A program made the translations under genes and the position numbers. The notes beneath the pieces were generated by a model. That model ran no database searches. It saw nothing but the letters and a program-made list of their open reading frames with translations, and was not told where the DNA came from. This document shows positions 6,669-7,853 of a stretch of DNA of 7,853 nt, one piece after another. The number at the start of each line of letters is the position of its first letter. Positions within the stretch are counted from its first letter, which is position 1. The stretch is taken from contig JAQTVG010000038.1 of NCBI GenBank assembly GCA_028706895.1, forward strand, positions 1 to 7,853, in the 5' to 3' direction. The stretch is from Candidatus Omnitrophota bacterium. GTDB lineage: Bacteria; Omnitrophota; Gorgyraeia; Gygaellales; Profunditerraquicolaceae.

Positions 6669-6989
6669 TTATTTATGCAACCTTAAAGCCCGCGCTATGC
6701 CCATAAAATCTACTTTATCAAACTCAACTCCGGCCAAAAAAAGGGTGGGTTCAATCGCTTTGAGCCAGATTACTTTTCCGGTAGCGGTAAGAGGGTCTTT
6801 GTTGTCGGGTATAAGAAGCTGTATCTCTAAAGGCGTAGAAGGCAACAGGTATTTTGTAGTTACCACCATCCCGCCGCCCCCGGCGCTTACATTTATCATC
6901 TTGCCGGTCCCCTTGACATCGCTATTCAAGCTATGGAATTTAACGGGGATTTCAATATTAAACCGCTCAAATACCCTGCGATCCTGCAT
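6669..6989 (-). CDS. Single-domain PilZ protein (cyclic di-GMP binding)
   Basis: A 106-residue stand-alone PilZ domain. Both halves of the cyclic di-GMP site are present: RxxxR in DRRVFERF (R5, R9) and N/DxSxxG in NVSAGG (N33, S35, G38), followed by the beta-barrel strands (PLEIQLLIP, TATGKVIWL, LFLAGVEF). It should bind the second messenger and pass the signal to a partner protein; the partner is not evident. The run of four glycines after NVSA is slightly unusual, as hydrophobic residues normally alternate here. It is the first gene after the promoter at 7053-7081, with a leader of about 57 bases. Only a weak purine-rich site (GAGAG) precedes the ATG. It lies 44 bases ahead of the Lrp-type gene with no terminator seen between them, so it is probably co-transcribed with the nitrogen genes. 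Confidence 0.92.
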   Translation of the reverse strand: MQDRRVFERFNIEIPVKFHSLNSDVKGTGKMINVSAGGGGMVVTTKYLLPSTPLEIQLLIPDNKDPLTATGKVIWLKAIEPTLFLAGVEFDKVDFMGIARALRLHK

Positions 6990-7052
6990 ACAATCTCTCT
7001 TTTTTGTTGAAATATATGCTTTATCTTAAATGCTAGAAACCTTTGCCTGATA

Positions 7053-7081
7053 ATTATATCACTTTAAAAAGAGGAAGTAAA
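7053..7081 (-). promoter_or_regulatory. Sigma70-type promoter of the PilZ-lrp-aminotransferase-glnA operon
   Basis: On the minus strand a perfect -10 box TATAAT (7058-7053) is preceded, after exactly 17 bases, by TTTACT (7081-7076), which matches TTGACA at four of six positions. Transcription would begin near 7046, giving a leader of about 57 bases before the PilZ ATG. The -35 box touches the end of the weak hairpin after the upstream gene. I found no clear operator repeat around it. Confidence 0.75.
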
Positions 7082-7099
7082 GGGTTGGATTTGTACCCT
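7066..7099 (-). terminator. Weak possible terminator after the DUF2490-type gene
   Basis: AGGGU (7099-7095) can pair with ACCCU (7085-7081) around a nine-base loop just after the stop codon, followed by a pyrimidine-rich stretch ending in five T residues (7070-7066). The stem is only five pairs, and the T-run is separated from it by ten bases, so termination efficiency is doubtful. It overlaps the next promoter. Confidence 0.3.
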
Positions 7100-7102
7100 G
7101 GG

Positions 7103-7762
7103 TTAGAAGCTGACTTTAACTTTTGAACCCAGTACATTAACAGCCGTCCATTTCCCGGAACTCTTGGTTTTTTGCAGTAAATAATAAATTTCCGCTTTCA
7201 GGTTTTTTAAAACAGTGAACATGAAACCGGAATAAAGCCTGTTCCGGTTTAAATCTATGCCGTTTAATTTTAAGAATATCTCATCTGCCAGATAAGGCTG
7301 TATTTGCAGCCTGGTGAATTTCCAGGGGAACTTCACGGTAAATTTATTCCGGTATTCCCAGCTATCCTCCTGGTAATCAAAGTGCCTGTATTCAAGGCGG
7401 TTACGGTCGTCCAATTGAAACCCCGACAATGCGTATTTCAGGGTAGCATTTATATGGGGCCTGTTTTCTATTTTGAATTTATTGTAGGGCTGTTTTTTGT
7501 CATAGATCTGCCTGTAATTCAAGCCCAGGGTTAAATTTTTGTTTACATCATAAGCGTATCCTATATCAAAGTAGTAATAATAAAGTTCGCTCGCGTCATC
7601 GCCAAAACGAAGCTCCTCTTCTAAGGTCAGCCTGGATTCTTTATTAATTTCTTTTTCCTGAATTTCGGTATGCCAGACCTGAAAATCTCCGTCGTCATAG
7701 GTATATGCCGCGATAGGCGCTGCCAAAATTAACGTTAGAGTTAAAAAAAATCTTTTTTTCAT
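7103..7762 (-). CDS. DUF2490-like outer-membrane beta-barrel protein
   Basis: A 219-residue secreted protein of unknown function. Residues 1-19 form a Sec signal peptide (basic MKKR, hydrophobic core, probable cleavage after PIAA). The mature part is rich in alternating amphipathic strands with many Tyr, Phe, Arg and Glu residues, for example ELYYYYFDIGYAYDV and LTLGLNYRQIYD. It includes the stretch DDRNRLEYRHFDY...WEYRNKFTVKFPW (about 118-147), typical of the DUF2490 family. The last residues, KVKVSF, end in Phe, the usual signal for insertion by the BAM complex. It is therefore likely a small outer-membrane barrel, perhaps eight to ten strands; its substrate or role is unknown. A possible -10 box and a structured leader lie upstream. 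The site before the ATG (GACGG) is a poor Shine-Dalgarno match. It seems to be a separate unit from the PilZ operon, which has its own promoter. Confidence 0.8.
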   Translation of the reverse strand: MKKRFFLTLTLILAAPIAAYTYDDGDFQVWHTEIQEKEINKESRLTLEEELRFGDDASELYYYYFDIGYAYDVNKNLTLGLNYRQIYDKKQPYNKFKIENRPHINATLKYALSGFQLDDRNRLEYRHFDYQEDSWEYRNKFTVKFPWKFTRLQIQPYLADEIFLKLNGIDLNRNRLYSGFMFTVLKNLKAEIYYLLQKTKSSGKWTAVNVLGSKVKVSF

Positions 7763-7853
7763 CCGTCTTTCGCTTGCGATTATTAAACGAATAAGCCGTC
7801 AGCCCGGGATACAGCCTTTAGGCCGAATGACAGCAACAGGTTAATTATTATAT
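7763..7853 (-). promoter_or_regulatory. Possible promoter -10 box and structured 5' leader of the DUF2490-like gene
   Basis: On the minus strand TATAAT lies at 7852-7847, at the window edge; its -35 box would be outside. Transcription from it would start near 7840 and give a leader of about 78 bases. In that leader GCUGUC (7834-7829) can pair with GACGGC (7800-7795), enclosing an inner hairpin CGGCC-UAAA-GGCUG (7825-7812) and a CCCGGG segment. Each stem contains a G-U pair that becomes a C-A mismatch on the other strand, so the fold fits the minus-strand RNA better. No T-run follows, so it is not a standard terminator. I do not recognise a known riboswitch. Confidence 0.4.

Noticed and set aside
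6697..7029. A 110-codon open frame on the plus strand opposite the PilZ gene
   Set aside because: It is antisense to a clear PilZ domain and has no ribosome-binding site or family likeness.
7763..7846. A cyclic di-GMP-I riboswitch in the leader of the DUF2490-like gene
   Set aside because: One short stretch is reminiscent, but the conserved CGCAAAGCC core and the GNRA tetraloop with its receptor are not found in the right order on either strand.

Overview
All the genes I can support in this window lie on the minus strand, so transcription runs from high to low coordinates. Protein families suggest a Gram-negative-type bacterium: there is a secreted beta-barrel-like protein ending in Phe, an MenA-type quinone prenyltransferase and a type II NADH dehydrogenase-like protein. 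The glutamine synthetase is of the short, non-adenylylated GSI-alpha type and is followed by a GAF-ANTAR regulator, which is unlike enterobacteria. Base composition looks moderate by eye. An uncultured lineage such as Omnitrophota would fit, but that is a guess from gene style and not shown by the sequence.

Layout in transcription order. (1) At the right edge, a possible -10 box and a short, apparently structured leader precede a DUF2490-type outer-membrane protein (7762-7103), followed by a weak hairpin. (2) A clear sigma70-like promoter (TTTACT, 17 nt, TATAAT) lies at 7081-7053. It drives a probable operon: a single-domain PilZ protein, an Lrp/AsnC regulator, a class I/II aminotransferase, glutamine synthetase glnA and a GAF-ANTAR antiterminator protein. 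From lrp to the ANTAR gene the genes abut or are 1 nt apart. (3) A 93-nt gap holds a good intrinsic terminator, ending only 17 nt before the start codon of (4) nadE (glutamine-dependent NAD+ synthetase), then menA and a truncated NDH-2-like oxidoreductase. These last three overlap by 1 and 4 nt.

How they fit together (inference). The middle block makes and senses amino nitrogen: glutamine synthetase, an amino-acid aminotransferase, an Lrp-type amino-acid sensor and an ANTAR RNA-binding regulator. The distal block consumes glutamine (NadE) and supplies NAD(H), quinone and an NADH:quinone oxidoreductase. The terminator between the blocks sits directly after an antiterminator-family gene and just ahead of the nadE ribosome-binding site. 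The most interesting hypothesis is therefore that this ANTAR protein controls read-through into the NAD/quinone genes. The usual pair of ANTAR-target hexaloop hairpins (A1, G4) is not visible, so the idea remains unproven.

There is no gene-free stretch longer than 300 bases. I found no tRNA, rRNA, CRISPR, insertion sequence or phage gene. The plus-strand open frames all lie opposite well-conserved minus-strand genes and are treated as shadows.
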